Below are positions 1 through 8,850 of a DNA stretch of 64,000 bases, piece by piece. The notes under the pieces were generated by a model that saw only the letters and a list, made by a program, of their open reading frames with translations, was not told the DNA's origin and made no database searches. Positions within the stretch are counted from its first letter, which is position 1, and each line of letters starts with the position of its first letter. Source of the stretch: CAIMUS01 sp963708455 (GTDB lineage Bacteria > Pseudomonadota > Gammaproteobacteria > Competibacterales > Competibacteraceae); assembly GCA_963708455.1 (NCBI GenBank), contig CAVPSQ010000001.1, positions 62,001 through 126,000 of the forward strand, given 5' to 3'. A program made the position numbers and the translations under genes.

Positions 1-2
1 TG

Positions 3-170
3 CGGTGGGCGCAGTTGACCTGGTTCTTCGCCGGCCTGGCGACGCAGGGCATCTCCCCGCTGCATCACGCCTTGGACCGGGCGCTGGGCTTCCGGGCCGA
101 ACCGGAAACCCGCACCGCTCTGCACGGCCTGGTGCAGCGGGTGTTCGGCGAGGAGGCCACGCCCGCATGA
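3..170 (+). CDS. C-terminal fragment of a MoxR/CobS-like AAA ATPase (runs off the left edge)
   Basis: The window opens inside an open frame that stops at 168-170. The visible 55 residues resemble the C-terminal helical lid of MoxR/CbbQ/CobS-type AAA ATPases, which end in a similar pattern of a helix, a short conserved loop and a final helix ending in FGEE. Walker motifs would lie upstream of the window and cannot be checked. The context supports the call: a VWA protein of CobT type lies 3.6 kb downstream, and MoxR-type ATPases usually work with such VWA partners. The stop overlaps the next start in an ATGA arrangement, so the two genes are probably translationally coupled. The family call is an inference from a short tail. 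Confidence 0.45.
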   Translation, partial: RWAQLTWFFAGLATQGISPLHHALDRALGFRAEPETRTALHGLVQRVFGEEATPA

Positions 171-964
171 CCGCTACGCCGACCGTTTTCGGGCCGCTGC
201 GCGCGGCCAGTAGCGCCGTTGCCGGCCAGACCAAGGACTGGGTGGCCGTCGCCCTGCCGGACCGGCTGGTGATCGGCTATGGCCGGACCGGCCACCGGCT
301 GCGCTGCACGGTGGCGCCGCAGGCGCGCTGCCAGCAGCAGGACCCCCAGTTGGAAGGCCAGCGGCGGCAGCACGACAAGCAGGCCGAAGGCTACCAGGTG
401 GTGACCGGCGGACTCGATCCCTGGGTGGCGACCTTCCTCCGCCAGGCGGGCGCTATGCCCTCGCCCCAGGTATCGACCACGACTACCGCCGCGACTGATC
501 CACCCGCCGACAGCGGTAGTCTATGGTGGGAACTGCTTCCCACCACCGATCTGACCAGCGTAGAACTGCTGGAGACCCTGAACGGGGTCGGGCAGGCGCT
601 GGCCACGCACCTGCCGGCGCGGGCGCCGGCCGATGCCCTAGTCTGGAGTCCCAGCCGGGAGAACGAACTGGTGGTTATGGTGGAAGGCGAAACGCTGACC
701 CTGCCACTCAAACCACCCGGCCGCAGCGGCGGCTGGGTCCAGTCCCTGGGCGCTCAGGCGCTGCTGCTGACACTTTATAGTCATTTGCCCGCGGGCTGTC
801 TGCGGCTGGCGGACGAGCGTGGTAACGCACTCATGCCAACTGACTTTCTCAGGAAGGCAGGTTGGCTGCAAGACCCCTGCCTGCGGGTACTGACCGAGCA
901 TCTCGGCCTGACCCTGGGCGCGGCGGTTTTCGCCGACCTGGGCAGCCCGCGCTGGTTTATCTGA
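167..964 (+). CDS. Hypothetical protein of the integrative-element backbone
   Basis: This 265-residue protein is not recognised. The start chosen is the ATG at 167, which overlaps the upstream stop; an in-frame extension further upstream only reads the previous gene in another frame. It shows no signal peptide, transmembrane helix or catalytic motif that I can name. A Thr/Ala/Pro-rich linker around residues 105-120 separates two halves, and the C-terminal half has a regular alternation of hydrophobic strands and helices. It sits between a MoxR-like ATPase tail and a DUF3150 gene, so it is probably part of the same conserved module of integrative elements. Its function is unknown. Confidence 0.7.
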   Translation: MTATPTVFGPLRAASSAVAGQTKDWVAVALPDRLVIGYGRTGHRLRCTVAPQARCQQQDPQLEGQRRQHDKQAEGYQVVTGGLDPWVATFLRQAGAMPSPQVSTTTTAATDPPADSGSLWWELLPTTDLTSVELLETLNGVGQALATHLPARAPADALVWSPSRENELVVMVEGETLTLPLKPPGRSGGWVQSLGAQALLLTLYSHLPAGCLRLADERGNALMPTDFLRKAGWLQDPCLRVLTEHLGLTLGAAVFADLGSPRWFI

Positions 965-980
965 TCCATCTTGTTTTATC

Positions 981-1026
981 CCCTGGGGGAGACGGTGTCC
1001 CCCAAAGGGGATGGTCTCCTCCAGGG
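981..1026 (+). promoter_or_regulatory. GC-rich stem-loop in the leader of the DUF3150 gene
   Basis: The arm CCCTGGGGGAGAC at 981-993 pairs with GTCTCCTCCAGGG at 1014-1026 with one mismatch. Inside it a second small hairpin forms from a run of C and a run of G around AAA. It ends 18 bases before the ATG at 1045 and is followed by a GGAGATGA ribosome-binding region. Similar palindromic leaders precede the next genes of this module. There is no T tract, so it is more likely a leader structure than an intrinsic terminator. Confidence 0.55.
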
Positions 1027-1868
1027 AACGTTGGAGATGACCTTATGAGCATTCAAGTTCTGGAACAGGTGGTGTTCATCCACCTGGACTTTCATCTCTG
1101 GTCCGGCCGCAAGAAGCTGCGGACCGAGGATCTGAAAAATCTCACGCAGGAGCAGATGCCGCCCGCCACCCTGGCCTCACTGGGAAGCAAGCGGCTGTGC
1201 GCACCGGACGATCTGGCGCCGGGTGTCCGCTGCCGGAAGCAGGCGGAACGGGTCTGCCAACTGTACGGCTTCCGTTTTCTCGGCCATTTCGCCGTGCCCG
1301 AACAGCGACTGGAGGCGCTGCAGCGGGGCCTCGAGGTGGCGGTGGCCGATTTCAACGCCTGGCGAAGCGACTTTCTCAGCCGTTACGAGGCGGTGATCGA
1401 CCACTGGGTGCAGCAGCATTCCGGCTGGGAAGCGATCATCCGCCGCGCGGTGGAACCAGTAGACGCCGTGGCCGCCCGCTTGTCGGCCGGTTATCAGGTG
1501 TTCCGCATCGGGCCGGCGACCGATCGGGCCGATGATACCGCCAATGCCGGCCTGGCGGCTCAGGCCGCCACGCTGGGCGATCGGCTATTGCTGTCGGTCG
1601 CGCAGGAGGCTCAGACCCTCTGGCGCGAGTCCCTGCACGGGCGCGACCAGGTGGGCCGACGGGTGTTGCGCCCGGTGCAGGCCATCCTGGACAAGCTGCA
1701 AGGTTGGGCGTTGATCGATCCCACGGTCGCGCCGATCGTCCAGCGGATCGAACTGGCGCTGGCGGCCCTGCCGGGCCGTGGTCCGCTGCAGGGCAACGAT
1801 CTCAATGCCCTGGCGGGCCTGGTGTTTCTGCTGTCCGAGCCGGATCGGCTGAAACAGCACGGCCAGGC

Positions 1869-3504
1869 CAGCAATTCCCGCTCTAATGCAGCGGCGCCAG
1901 TAGTTAATTGATCAGTAATTACACAAGAATCATAACGACAAAAACCACCCTGACTTCCTCGGAAGCCATAATGAACGACTCTCATTTTAACCACTTTCTT
2001 TCAACACACTCATTCATCAAAACAACTATGGACTTTATCAGAAATTATGATGTATCAGGTTCCAATACCCCACCCTTATGCCCATAAATTATCGCTAACC
2101 ATAAGCTCTCCCAACTGGTAATAAAATACTCCTTAAATAATCCCTTTAACTTGCTCCATAACGAGGTTCTGGAACGGAATTGTTGCCGCGCCACTTGAAA
2201 TAAACTACAGCACAGCTCTTGCACTTGATCGACGAAAAAGGCTAGCATCATCAGCATCCCAAACACCGTCGTCAAATGCTTTTGCCCATGTCCATAGTTG
2301 TGCTCTAACTCATAGCCCTGATTTTTGAGTGTGTTGAACGTCTCGTTTTCAATCTTCCACCAACCCCGACCTCCTCTCATCACCTGGTAGACATTATCTC
2401 GCCGTAGTTCCAGATCCGTTATCCACGAAAAATTGTACTCTTTACCCTCCCGCATTTCCCAATAATCCAGGTAATTCACCAGAATATCAGGATGAGATTT
2501 ATTCAAAGGCAACCCCTTCATCCAGCGATAGCCCCGTAAAACGCCATCCTCTCCCAGTTCCTCAAATTCTTCATACTCAGCGCTATTTAATCGCTTCCGC
2601 ACCTCCTCGAACAGCGACGGCTGGTCGCTCGGCTTCGCCACCAGGATGTAATGATACTTTAATTTTTTCAATAACTTAATGTGAGGACCGTCGGCCGACA
2701 AGCTGTCCTCCACCACAATCATGGGCCATTGCGGAAACGCTTCACGTAGTGCCAGTAACAGCCGTTTACTGGCATTACTTTCACAATCATTCTTGCTCGC
2801 CCCATCTTGGCGCGTAATGGCCTCAGGAAATAAAGGTAAGACTTGACTTTTATCCGGATGAACTATCACCGCTCCTACTAATTGATGATAATACTCGACC
2901 GTGCCATTTCGATGATGCTTTTCACAGCAATCGGCACAACGGATATTGGAAGAAGAAAAATGACCGGTCCCATCCAGGTTAACTAGAAATCCTCCTAAAT
3001 ACCGATACGCTTTCAATATCCCGTGCGATTGCAAGTGCTGATGAATATGAATAAAGGGGGCTCGTAACTCAGTGGGTGACACCTCATCCAACACTTTCCG
3101 CATCTGGGTATCACAGGGGGCTTGTGAAACACCATAAAGACTTTTTAAATTGGCTCGAACCCGCTCTTCATGACGTTGCTCATCAAACTTTAATAACGAC
3201 GGATATTTCAGTCCAAAGACCGCCAAGCCTGACATCAAGACATCCGGTAAGGAAAACTGCTGACCGCCATGACGAGGGTCAGTGATCTTCCCAAAATCCT
3301 CTCTGATTTGACCTAACAAGGCCGGCGCTGAACAGTGTTTATTTAATTGCGGCCGCTGAGGGCGAAGTGGAATACAGTTTGCTTTTACCATCATGACCAC
3401 CCAAATCGATTGAATTTGAAGCCCAAATACCTTGCCAGACCTACCGAAGCATCGTATATAATATACTGATTATACTAAAATTTCTAGAGCAGCGGGAATT
3501 GCTG
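1869..3504 (-). mobile_element. IS4-like insertion sequence, 1,636 bp, with 9-bp target duplication
   Basis: The ends are perfect 14-base inverted repeats, CAGCAATTCCCGCT at 1869-1882 and its reverse complement at 3491-3504. The flanks are direct repeats CGGCCAGGC at 1860-1868 and 3505-3513. The element carries one transposase on the minus strand and is markedly more AT-rich than the host module. The intact ends, matching target duplication and uninterrupted transposase indicate a recent insertion. Confidence 0.93.
2045..3400 (-). CDS. DDE transposase of the IS4-like element
   Basis: This 451-residue transposase fills the IS. It has the spacing of an RNase H-fold DDE enzyme: an LVNLDGTGHF strand carrying the first Asp, a VEDSLSADG strand with the second, and a WKIENETFNTLKNQGY motif with the catalytic Glu. 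The last motif resembles the Y-R-E-K type signature of IS4-related transposases. The reading frame is complete. It would catalyse cut-and-paste transposition of 1869-3504. Assignment to a precise subgroup would need a comparison with reference IS sequences. Confidence 0.85.
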   Translation of the reverse strand: MVMMVKANCIPLRPQRPQLNKHCSAPALLGQIREDFGKITDPRHGGQQFSLPDVLMSGLAVFGLKYPSLLKFDEQRHEERVRANLKSLYGVSQAPCDTQMRKVLDEVSPTELRAPFIHIHQHLQSHGILKAYRYLGGFLVNLDGTGHFSSSNIRCADCCEKHHRNGTVEYYHQLVGAVIVHPDKSQVLPLFPEAITRQDGASKNDCESNASKRLLLALREAFPQWPMIVVEDSLSADGPHIKLLKKLKYHYILVAKPSDQPSLFEEVRKRLNSAEYEEFEELGEDGVLRGYRWMKGLPLNKSHPDILVNYLDYWEMREGKEYNFSWITDLELRRDNVYQVMRGGRGWWKIENETFNTLKNQGYELEHNYGHGQKHLTTVFGMLMMLAFFVDQVQELCCSLFQVARQQFRSRTSLWSKLKGLFKEYFITSWESLWLAIIYGHKGGVLEPDTS

Positions 3505-3702
3505 CGGCCAGGCCGTCTTGCATAGCCTGCCGCTGACGGAGACCGAACGGGTGGATAGGGATGCTGATATTGCCGAAACGGGTGAGGTAGTCGAGGCACC
3601 GATGACGGTGCCTCCCGAACCGGTAATACCCGTTCGTGGAGTCTTGGTACCGCCCGAACCGCCAGTGAGCGTTCAAGCGGGCTGGTTCTTCTGAAGTTTA
3701 TC

Positions 3703-3748
3703 CCCCGGCCGGGGTGTGTCGATGCTGCGCACCCTCCGGCCGGGGAGG
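3703..3748 (+). promoter_or_regulatory. Two GC-rich palindromes in the leader of the CobT-like gene
   Basis: A perfect palindrome CCCCGGCCGGGG lies at 3703-3714 and a near-perfect one, CCTCCGGCCGGGGAGG, at 3733-3748. Both fall in the 73-base spacer between the DUF3150 stop and the ATG at 3768. They share the CCGGCCGG core and could also pair with each other. This is another instance of the structured leaders seen before genes of this module. Confidence 0.45.
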
Positions 3749-3767
3749 CGTGCGCCTGGAGCAACCG

Positions 3768-5400
3768 ATGCGTAATCCGTTACTGGGAGCACTGCCCCTG
3801 CTGGCCCAGGCACTGGGCGATCAGTACGGCGTCCAGGTCGATATCGGCGGTCACGGCGCGTGGACCGATGGCGACACCATCCATCTGCCGGCCCTGCCGC
3901 TGGAGGACGATGGCAAACTGTGGGTACTGGCGAACGGCTATCTCGATCATGAAGCCAGCCACGTTCGACACACGGATTTCACCGTCGCGCGTGGCGCCAC
4001 ACCGCTGCACCAGACGATCAGTAACATCCTGGAAGATATCCGGGTCGATGCCCGCCTGGGTGAGCGTTATCCCGGCTGCCTGAGCAATACCCGCCGGCTG
4101 GATACCCAACTGGTGACCGAGGGCGATTATCGGGTACCGGACCGGCAGGCGCATCCCGCCCAGGTGCTGGCAGAGTTATCTGCTGCAGCGGGGACGGGCT
4201 CTGCTACTCGAGAGTGAGGCGCTGACCCCGCTGGCGGACCAGACCGAAGCCGTGTTCCGGCAGGTTTTTTCGCCGGGGCTGGCGACCCGGCTGAGCGCGG
4301 CGCTGTATGGCGCCCGTGACCTGGCGTCTACCCAGGCCGCTGTGGACCTGGCGGCCCGGCTGGTGGCATTGCTGGAGGACGAGACTCAGGCGCCGCCACC
4401 ACCGCCGCCAAATCCCTCGGAGCCGTTATCACCCGCCGCCAAGCCTACTCCGGGCGATTCAGGTCCAGGAGGGTCAGGTCCAGGAGGGCAAGACGCAGCA
4501 TCCGCCACCGCCACGGCGGCGCAAACAGCGGTACAGCAGGCGCTGAACGCTACCGCAGACGACCTGTTGCCGGACCGCACCCATCTGGTCGCTGACCGCC
4601 TGACGGCGGCGGCTACCCAGACTCCCTGTCAGAACGGACGGGTGGCCGTGGCCCACACGGGTGGCCACGGCGCGGGCGCGCTGCTTTTCGGCCCGCCGCC
4701 CGATCTGGCCGCCGTGCGCCGAGCCAGCGTGGCCTTGCGGGCGCGGCTGGCCGGACTGGTGCAGGCCTCACGTTTGCGTCGACCGCACCTCAGCCGTACC
4801 GGCCATCGACTGGATACCCGGCAATTGCACCGGCTGGCGGTGCGTGATACCCGCCTGTTCCCGCAGCGACGGGAACAGCGGGCGGTGAATACCGCCGTGC
4901 TGCTCCTGCTGGATCGGTCGGATTCCATGGCAGGAGCCAAAATCCAGATCGCCCGTGAAGCGTTGCTGGCTACCGCACTGGCGCTGGAAACCGTTGCCGG
5001 CGTCCAACTGGCGACGGCGGCGTTTCCGCTGGGACACAAAGACGTGTGGCCGCTGACCGGGTTCGGCCAGCGGGTGCCGGCGACACTGCCGCGTTATGGC
5101 CTCACCGCCGATGGCGGCACGCCGCTGGCCGAAGCGCTGTGGTGGCTCGCCTGGCAACTGCTGCGGCGACCGGAGCCGCGCAAGCTGGCGCTGATCGCCA
5201 CCGATGGCGCGCCGAACGACGGGGCGGCAGCCCAGGCGATCATCACGCGGCTGACCGCTGCCGGCATCGAACTGGTGGGGATCGGCATCAAAACCGGTCT
5301 GGTCCAGATGCTGTTTCCCACCAGCGTAACGATCTGGCGGCTGGAAGAATTGGCGCCGGCCTTGTTCACCCTGTTGCAGGAGCGACTCAGGGTCCGGTAG
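3768..5400 (+). pseudogene. CobT-like VWA-domain protein gene with a single-base frameshift
   Basis: The first frame (3768-4217) encodes an N-terminal region with an HEASHVRHTDF motif, typical of the CobT-like VWA proteins that pair with MoxR ATPases. The second frame runs to 5400. It contains a Pro-rich linker and a C-terminal von Willebrand A domain with an intact metal-binding motif, DRSDS, near LLLLDRSDSMAG. Reading across the break suggests that one extra G near 4170 turned QVLQSYLLQRG into QVLAELSAA. Without it the protein would be about 543 residues. It is called a pseudogene because the frames do not join, but one assembly error would explain the break. By analogy with MoxR/VWA pairs it may remodel another protein complex; the target is unknown. 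Confidence 0.85.
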
Positions 5401-5490
5401 GCCGGCCTGTCACCTGTAGGGTTTCATTCCACGACCAACCAGGCTGCCGCGCCCCAGGGTGCGGCAGTCGCACTCTCTTTCATCCCTCGC

Positions 5491-5528
5491 GGGGACACAC
5501 TGCCCCGCCGGGGGAGGGGTGTCTCCGC
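5491..5528 (+). promoter_or_regulatory. Stem-loop leader upstream of radC
   Basis: GGGGACACA at 5491-5499 is complementary, apart from mismatches, to GGTGTCTCC ending near 5526. The region between them holds CCCCGCC followed by a G run, which gives a second inner hairpin. The structure ends about 20 bases before the ATG at 5547, and the bases before that ATG contain CCAGGAG. It resembles the leader of the DUF3150 gene in layout. Confidence 0.4.
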
Positions 5529-5546
5529 TTACCCCAGGAGACACCG

Positions 5547-6179
5547 ATGAATAATTTTCTACGTGAAGCCGCCTCGAGCTATCTCAGCGATGCGGCGATT
5601 CTGGCCACCCTTATCCGCAGCGGCAGCGAAACGCCCGCCGAGGCGCTCGCTCGCGCTACCCGCCTGCTCGCCGCCGCTGGCGGCAGCCTGCGGACGGTGG
5701 TCGAAGCCGACACCAACGCCCTGAGCGCGACCGCACATGATCGCTTGCAGGCCGCCTTCGAGTTGGTGCGACGGCTGATGGAAGAAACCCTGCGGCGGGA
5801 GGACTGCCTGAGTTCGCCCCAGGACGTCAAACGCTATCTGGCCACCCGCCTGCGGGATGCTCAGCGTGAGATCTTCGCGGTGCTGTTTCTGGATAACCGC
5901 CACCGGCTGATGGTCTTCGAGGAACTGTGCTACGGCACGATCGACGGCGCCACGGTGCCGCCACGGGTGGTGGTGCAGCGGGCGCTGCGGCACAACGCCG
6001 CGGCGGTGATCTGTAGTCATAATCACCCCTCCGGGCACGCCGAACCGAGCCAGGCCGACCTCCAGCTGACCCGGCGCCTGCGGGAAGCGCTGGCGCTGGT
6101 GGAGGTCCGTCTGCTCGATCATATCGTGGTCGGCGACGGGGAGCACGTGTCCTTCGCCGAACGGGGGCTGCTGCCCTGA
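5547..6179 (+). CDS. radC: RadC-like JAB-domain protein
   Basis: This 210-residue protein begins at the ATG at 5547, preceded by CCAGGAG. It has an N-terminal helical region (about 1-90) and a C-terminal RadC/JAB domain (about 95-210). The zinc-binding signature SHNHPSG and the downstream acidic partner in LLDHIVVGD are present. RadC-type proteins are common on plasmids and integrative elements; despite the historical name, a direct DNA-repair role is not established. It is preceded by a stem-loop leader and followed by two strong hairpins, so it may be expressed as a separate unit within the module. Confidence 0.93.
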   Translation: MNNFLREAASSYLSDAAILATLIRSGSETPAEALARATRLLAAAGGSLRTVVEADTNALSATAHDRLQAAFELVRRLMEETLRREDCLSSPQDVKRYLATRLRDAQREIFAVLFLDNRHRLMVFEELCYGTIDGATVPPRVVVQRALRHNAAAVICSHNHPSGHAEPSQADLQLTRRLREALALVEVRLLDHIVVGDGEHVSFAERGLLP

Positions 6180-6220
6180 GACGGCGCCAGCCTGAGCGGC
6201 AGGGCGCCTTCCCTTCTCAA

Positions 6221-6258
6221 GCCACCCTGGCCGGGAACGCCTTCCCGGTCAGGGTGGC
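6221..6258 (+). terminator. Strong hairpin downstream of radC
   Basis: A 17-base arm at 6221-6237 pairs with 6242-6258 around a four-base CGCC loop; the only imperfection can form a G-U pair. It starts 42 bases after the radC stop. There is no T run after it, so intrinsic termination is uncertain, but a transcript would fold strongly here. Confidence 0.5.
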
Positions 6259-6290
6259 GTCATCCCGGCTGATTACTTCCAATTCTGCCG

Positions 6291-6332
6291 GAGCAAGGCG
6301 CTTCTCCCCTACTGGAGAGGAGCGCCTTGCTC
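6291..6332 (+). promoter_or_regulatory. Second hairpin between radC and the primase gene
   Basis: GAGCAAGGCGCT at 6291-6302 pairs perfectly with AGCGCCTTGCTC at 6321-6332. An inner TCTCC/GGAGA stem continues it. It belongs to the set of GC-rich structures that separate the genes of this module. Confidence 0.5.
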
Positions 6333-6441
6333 GGGGCGTAACCCGGTCTGCTGGGGTTTTTCCCAGCGTCCCGGTGACGGCGTCTCCGCCAGGGAGGGGG
6401 GCAAAGATGCCCTCAGCGGGCTTCAAGAGGAACGATTACTG

Positions 6442-7578
6442 ATGAAACTGATGCCACAATCATGGTACGGGTCTGTCGAGGCGATCAGAACCCACACGGC
6501 CGGCCGCTGGGAAGGGCTGCTGGCGCGGTTGGCGCCGGTCTTGCGACCGGCGCTGGAGCGCCCCGGCCATCATACCTACTGCCCGGTGCACGGCGGCAAG
6601 CATGGTGACGCCTTTCGGGTTTTCCGCGATGTGGCCCAGACCGGCGGCGGAATCTGCAACACCTGTGGTGACTTCCCCGATGGATTGGCGCTGCTGCAGT
6701 GGGTCAACGGCTGGGATTTTCGGACCACATTGCGCGAAGTCGCCCTTGAACTGGGTATGCCGGGCGGTACCGACGCCAGGGCGCTGGTTCGACCGGCGCT
6801 CCGGCCAATCTCGACACCGGCGCCCGATCCGGTTGAAAACGAACGTCGCCGGCAGCGTCTGCAACAGACCTGGGACCGTGCCCTGCCCCTGACTGAGCGG
6901 GACGCCGCCCTGGCCCGGCAGTATCTGGCCAACCGTGGTTTGAAACTGCCGGTGTATCCTACGGTGCTGCGGTTTCATCCGAGCTTACCCTATTACACTG
7001 CCGAGCGGCAGCGTCTGGGCGAGTTTCCCGCACTGCTGGCGCTCATGGTGGCGGCGGACGGGCAAGCGGTAACCCTGCATCGCACCTACCTGACGCCGGC
7101 GGGCGGCAAGCTGGAACTGCCGGCGCCCCATAAAGCCAAGAAGATGATGGCCTACCCGGCCGATCGCACCCTGTCGGGCGGCGCTATCCGCCTGTTCCCT
7201 GCTCAGGGACCGCTGCTCAGCGTCGCCGAGGGTATCGAAACCGCCCTGGCGGTGCAGCAAAGTGTGCCGTGGATTCCGGTCTGGGCAGCGGGGTCCGCCA
7301 CGCTGTTGCGCCATCTGCAACCATCGGTGGGTGTGCAGGGTGTGCTCATCTGGGCCGACCGGGATCCGCTCGCCGCCAATGGCAAACAGGCCGGCCAGGA
7401 GGCTGCCGACGAACTCAGGCGACGCCTGCTGCCAAAAGGCTTTCGGGTTTTCATCCTCACCCCACCTGCCCGTAGGGTAACCCGCTCGGGCAAAGTGGAC
7501 TGGCTGGATGTCCTCAACCACGCCGGAGCGGTAGCGCTCCGTAGCGCTGTCCAGGCCAGTGGTCTGGCTGTGCCATAG
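6442..7578 (+). CDS. Toprim-domain primase-like protein with zinc finger
   Basis: This 378-residue protein has a CHC2/P4-alpha-type zinc-binding module near residues 45-75 (CPVHGG followed by CNTCGDFPDG). A C-terminal toprim domain starts near residue 255 with SVAEGIETALAV, which holds the conserved Glu, followed by the acidic motif VLIWADRDP. This is the architecture of DNA primases encoded by plasmids and integrative elements, without a fused helicase. It probably makes primers for element DNA replication after transfer. The ATG at 6442 was chosen because the frame opens only shortly upstream. It is followed by a clear intrinsic terminator at 7655-7680. Confidence 0.88.
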   Translation: MKLMPQSWYGSVEAIRTHTAGRWEGLLARLAPVLRPALERPGHHTYCPVHGGKHGDAFRVFRDVAQTGGGICNTCGDFPDGLALLQWVNGWDFRTTLREVALELGMPGGTDARALVRPALRPISTPAPDPVENERRRQRLQQTWDRALPLTERDAALARQYLANRGLKLPVYPTVLRFHPSLPYYTAERQRLGEFPALLALMVAADGQAVTLHRTYLTPAGGKLELPAPHKAKKMMAYPADRTLSGGAIRLFPAQGPLLSVAEGIETALAVQQSVPWIPVWAAGSATLLRHLQPSVGVQGVLIWADRDPLAANGKQAGQEAADELRRRLLPKGFRVFILTPPARRVTRSGKVDWLDVLNHAGAVALRSAVQASGLAVP

Positions 7579-7654
7579 GAGGGGAACAAGTGAGGTGGGA
7601 TGGCCTCCCATGCCTGATTGTTCTTCTTAAGGTGTACTGAATGGAAACGATTGC

Positions 7655-7680
7655 AAAGCCCCCACCCTGGGGGCTTTTTT
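7655..7680 (+). terminator. Rho-independent terminator after the primase gene
   Basis: AAAGCCCCC at 7655-7663 pairs with GGGGGCTTT at 7669-7677 around a five-base loop and runs into a T tract. This is a textbook intrinsic terminator about 80 bases after the primase stop. Confidence 0.9.
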
Positions 7681-7902
7681 CGTGCCCTGCGGTCGGCCCC
7701 ATCAGCCAACAATACCCGTCTATCTTCTGATTGCGACCATGCATCCATCAGGGAAGCACGCGCCGGCTGTTGCGCTGGACACGACCTGACGCTGACGGGT
7801 GCCCGGACGGTTGCATCTTTTCTGAACCGTGGAGAATGGAAGGTACGCCTTATCGCTTTGATTGGGTCACTGGCTGATCCGCCTGAACAGGAGTGCTGAA
7901 CC

Positions 7903-8850
7903 ATGACAACGCTCTATGCTATTCGACCCCGTGATCGAACCACCCCCTCAGCGGGCCAACCGGATTTTCCCGGTCTGCCTATCCAACCGCAGTTGCGGGA
8001 TGTCAATCGCTGTCTTCAGTTTCTCGAGTTGCCGCTACTGACCGCCAGCGCCATGCAGGCGCTGCTGTCGCAGCAGCCGCGTGATCGGGTACTCAGGGCC
8101 ATCCGGCTGGCAGGTCGTGGCGATGCCGGCTCGCTCGCGTTCTTGCGCCACCGGATTACGGCGATCTGTCAATCGCCAGCGGCGCCGCGGCAATCAATTC
8201 CACTATCGTCCACCGTGGCTGCCGCGCGCACTCCCCCTATGGGACAAGATAGAATCGCTGCCGCTGCTGCCAATCCGTCGGCGACGCTGACGTCTGCGGA
8301 CGCTGCCGTGTTCTCGGACAAGGACCTACCGACCAACTCGTCCCCCAATTCTGCTGCTGAATCCGCCAGATGGCAATCGGTGCATATCTACGGCCAATCC
8401 GGCGCTCTCTGTTTCGAGGCCGATCGGACCCGCCGTGGCTGTCACACTGTCGCGCTCGATGCGGCGCTGGCGACCGCACCGCGTCAGTATGGGTGGGATA
8501 AAAAAATCCGGTTGCAACTGACACGCGCTGAACTGCCCCAGGTCCTGGCCGTATTGCTCGGTCTGCTGCCCCGATGCGAATTCAAGCATCACGGCGAAGG
8601 GAACCACAAAGGGTTTTCCGTAGAACATCAGGTTGACAGAGTCTGTGTGCGGGTATTTGCCAAAGGACAGGCGCTGCGCACCGTGCCGATAACGCTGCCG
8701 GATGCTTACCGGGTCGCCGCGCTGTTTATCCGGCAGATGCAGCAGAATGAACCCGGGTTGCAGGGCAGTGAACTCCTGACACTGGTCAAGCTGACGGTCG
8801 GCCGTTTACGCCCGTCACCGGCAGTCCTGATCGGGCAACAACCCGCGTGA
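7903..8850 (+). CDS. Hypothetical protein, possible single-stranded nucleic-acid-binding C-terminal domain
   Basis: The 315-residue protein starts at the ATG at 7903 after an AGGAG sequence. Residues 1-95 form a helical N-terminal part. A Ser/Ala/Pro-rich linker follows, and a C-terminal domain of about 140 residues begins near residue 160. That domain contains a beta-rich stretch with a KHHGEGNHKGFSVEHQ motif and ends in an alpha helix (DAYRVAALFIRQMQQN). The pattern reminds me of Whirly/MRP-type single-stranded DNA-binding folds, but this rests on recall of pattern only. It lies after the primase and terminator, so a role in element DNA processing is plausible. No catalytic motif is visible. 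Confidence 0.65.
   Translation: MTTLYAIRPRDRTTPSAGQPDFPGLPIQPQLRDVNRCLQFLELPLLTASAMQALLSQQPRDRVLRAIRLAGRGDAGSLAFLRHRITAICQSPAAPRQSIPLSSTVAAARTPPMGQDRIAAAAANPSATLTSADAAVFSDKDLPTNSSPNSAAESARWQSVHIYGQSGALCFEADRTRRGCHTVALDAALATAPRQYGWDKKIRLQLTRAELPQVLAVLLGLLPRCEFKHHGEGNHKGFSVEHQVDRVCVRVFAKGQALRTVPITLPDAYRVAALFIRQMQQNEPGLQGSELLTLVKLTVGRLRPSPAVLIGQQPA

Larger units (their letters stand above)
1045..3694 (+). pseudogene. DUF3150 family gene, split by an insertion sequence
   Basis: The N-terminal part (1045-1868) begins MSIQVLEQVVFIHLDFHLW and matches DUF3150, a family found beside MoxR ATPase and VWA genes in integrative elements. The start is the ATG at 1045 after GGAGATGA. An IS occupies 1869-3504, after which the 9-base target copy and the rest of the gene (3514-3694) continue to a TGA. 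Removing the IS and one copy of the duplication joins ...KQHGQ to AVLHSLPLTE in frame, giving a 334-residue protein with a Pro/Val-rich tail ending in GWFF. As assembled, the protein stops 14 codons inside the IS, losing about 60 native residues. The biochemical function of DUF3150 is not established. Confidence 0.9.

Noticed and set aside
5..166. In-frame N-terminal extension of the gene at 167-964
   Set aside because: The extension reads the ATPase tail gene in the wrong frame, is Arg/Ala/Gly-rich as GC-rich shadow frames are, and the ATG at 167 overlaps the upstream stop in the usual ATGA manner.
3441..3764. Minus-strand open frame over the DUF3150 tail and leader
   Set aside because: It is the complement of the recovered DUF3150 C-terminus and crosses the IS end; composition is that of a shadow frame.
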